Assembly (NCBI GenBank): GCA_020698575.1 | Contig: CM036250.1 | Location: forward strand, 24,874,000-24,937,999 | Direction of reading: 5' to 3' | Length of the DNA stretch: 64,000 bases | Source of the DNA: Bostrychus sinensis | Lineage: Eukaryota > Chordata > Actinopteri > Gobiiformes > Eleotridae | In this document: positions 63,638 to 64,000 of the stretch, piece by piece | Layout of the letters: each line of letters opens with the position of its first letter | Position numbering within the stretch: the stretch's first letter is position 1 | Notes under the pieces: model-generated | Databases searched by the model: none | What the model was told of the DNA's origin: nothing | What the model saw: only the letters and a program-made list of their open reading frames with translations | Translations under genes and position numbers: made by a program

Positions 63638-64000
63638 ATATTATTTTGAAGTAACAGCACTTTTACTTTAATACAGATTTTGCGTACTTCTTCCATCTCT
63701 GTGTACAGTTTGTTTTTGATATCAGACTTGTTCAGACAGCCTTAGCGTCTGACTTGGCCTCTCCTTTTTCATTTGAAGATGACAGTGGTTTTTGGAGGAC
63801 AGTGAGTGGGTGAGTGTGATGCTCTGTCACTCAGCCCACAGGAACTCTCTGCTGAGTCTGAGTGACCGGTAAAGAGGAGGAACACTACCACTAGGACATG
63901 GCACTTTTCACTCCCGCAGCTCCCACATACAGTACATCTCACACTGATGATTGGACACGGCCGGCCCGCAGAGAGCAAAAATAACCAGGACTTATGCTCA

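Larger units (their letters stand above)
59880..64000. other. Upstream flank of rho: repeats only
   Basis: Contains a dispersed repeat (59978-60150), a SINE-like box A (60719-60740), a CT microsatellite, a T20G27 tract, a hAT-like element (62028-62526), a trinucleotide-rich region and LINE 3' ends. No gene is recognisable. The last 240 bases are GC-richer but unassigned. Confidence 0.7.

Noticed and set aside
63769..64000. A GC-richer end of the window as the start of another gene
   Set aside because: No splice-framed exon, domain or promoter motif could be identified; it runs off the window.

Overview
The window is vertebrate nuclear DNA, almost certainly from a ray-finned (probably percomorph) fish. 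Two things point there: an intronless rod-opsin gene, the retroposed RH1 form known from ray-finned fishes, and introns full of typical teleost repeats (TTAA-flanked MITEs, hAT and Tc1/mariner MITEs, LINE 3' ends, tRNA-derived SINEs, microsatellites).

Positions 1-56,360 (+ strand) hold most of a MAGI1 scaffold gene, truncated 5'. Twenty-two coding exons (1025-54112) splice in one continuous frame into about 1,464 residues: guanylate-kinase-like region, WW1, WW2, PDZ1 to PDZ5, and a long basic tail ending in DLSI. The first exon(s), encoding PDZ0 and the start of the GK-like region, lie outside the window. All introns are GT-AG and the exon phases chain without a break. I assign MAGI1 rather than MAGI2 or MAGI3 from segments recalled from mammalian MAGI1, such as KKPDPFKIWAQSRSMYE, TPQGSQNSLNTVSSGSGST and the DLSI end. 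An alternative terminal exon (from 52363) encodes a second, short C terminus. The large intron 1142-21152 and the intron 32156-38858 contain GC-rich, 5'UTR-like blocks with good donor sites, which could be internal promoters, and several stretches that look like conserved noncoding elements.

Positions 58,300-59,880 (- strand) hold rhodopsin (rho/RH1), convergent with magi1 and about 2 kb from its 3' end. The TATA box, CRX-like and NRL-like sites, start codon, stop codon and poly(A) signal are all in place. The reading frame, however, carries two separate one-base insertions and an unusual Leu-to-His change beside the TM6 Trp. This is either an assembly or base-calling problem or a very young pseudogene.

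Positions 59,900-64,000 are the upstream flank of rho: hAT-like and LINE remnants, a long CT repeat and a T20-G27 tract, with no recognisable gene. The two genes have no evident functional link: MAGI1 organises cell junctions, while rhodopsin is the rod photopigment. I found no wholly new system. The most useful leads are the state of the rho frame, the MAGI1 isoform signals and the nested transposons.
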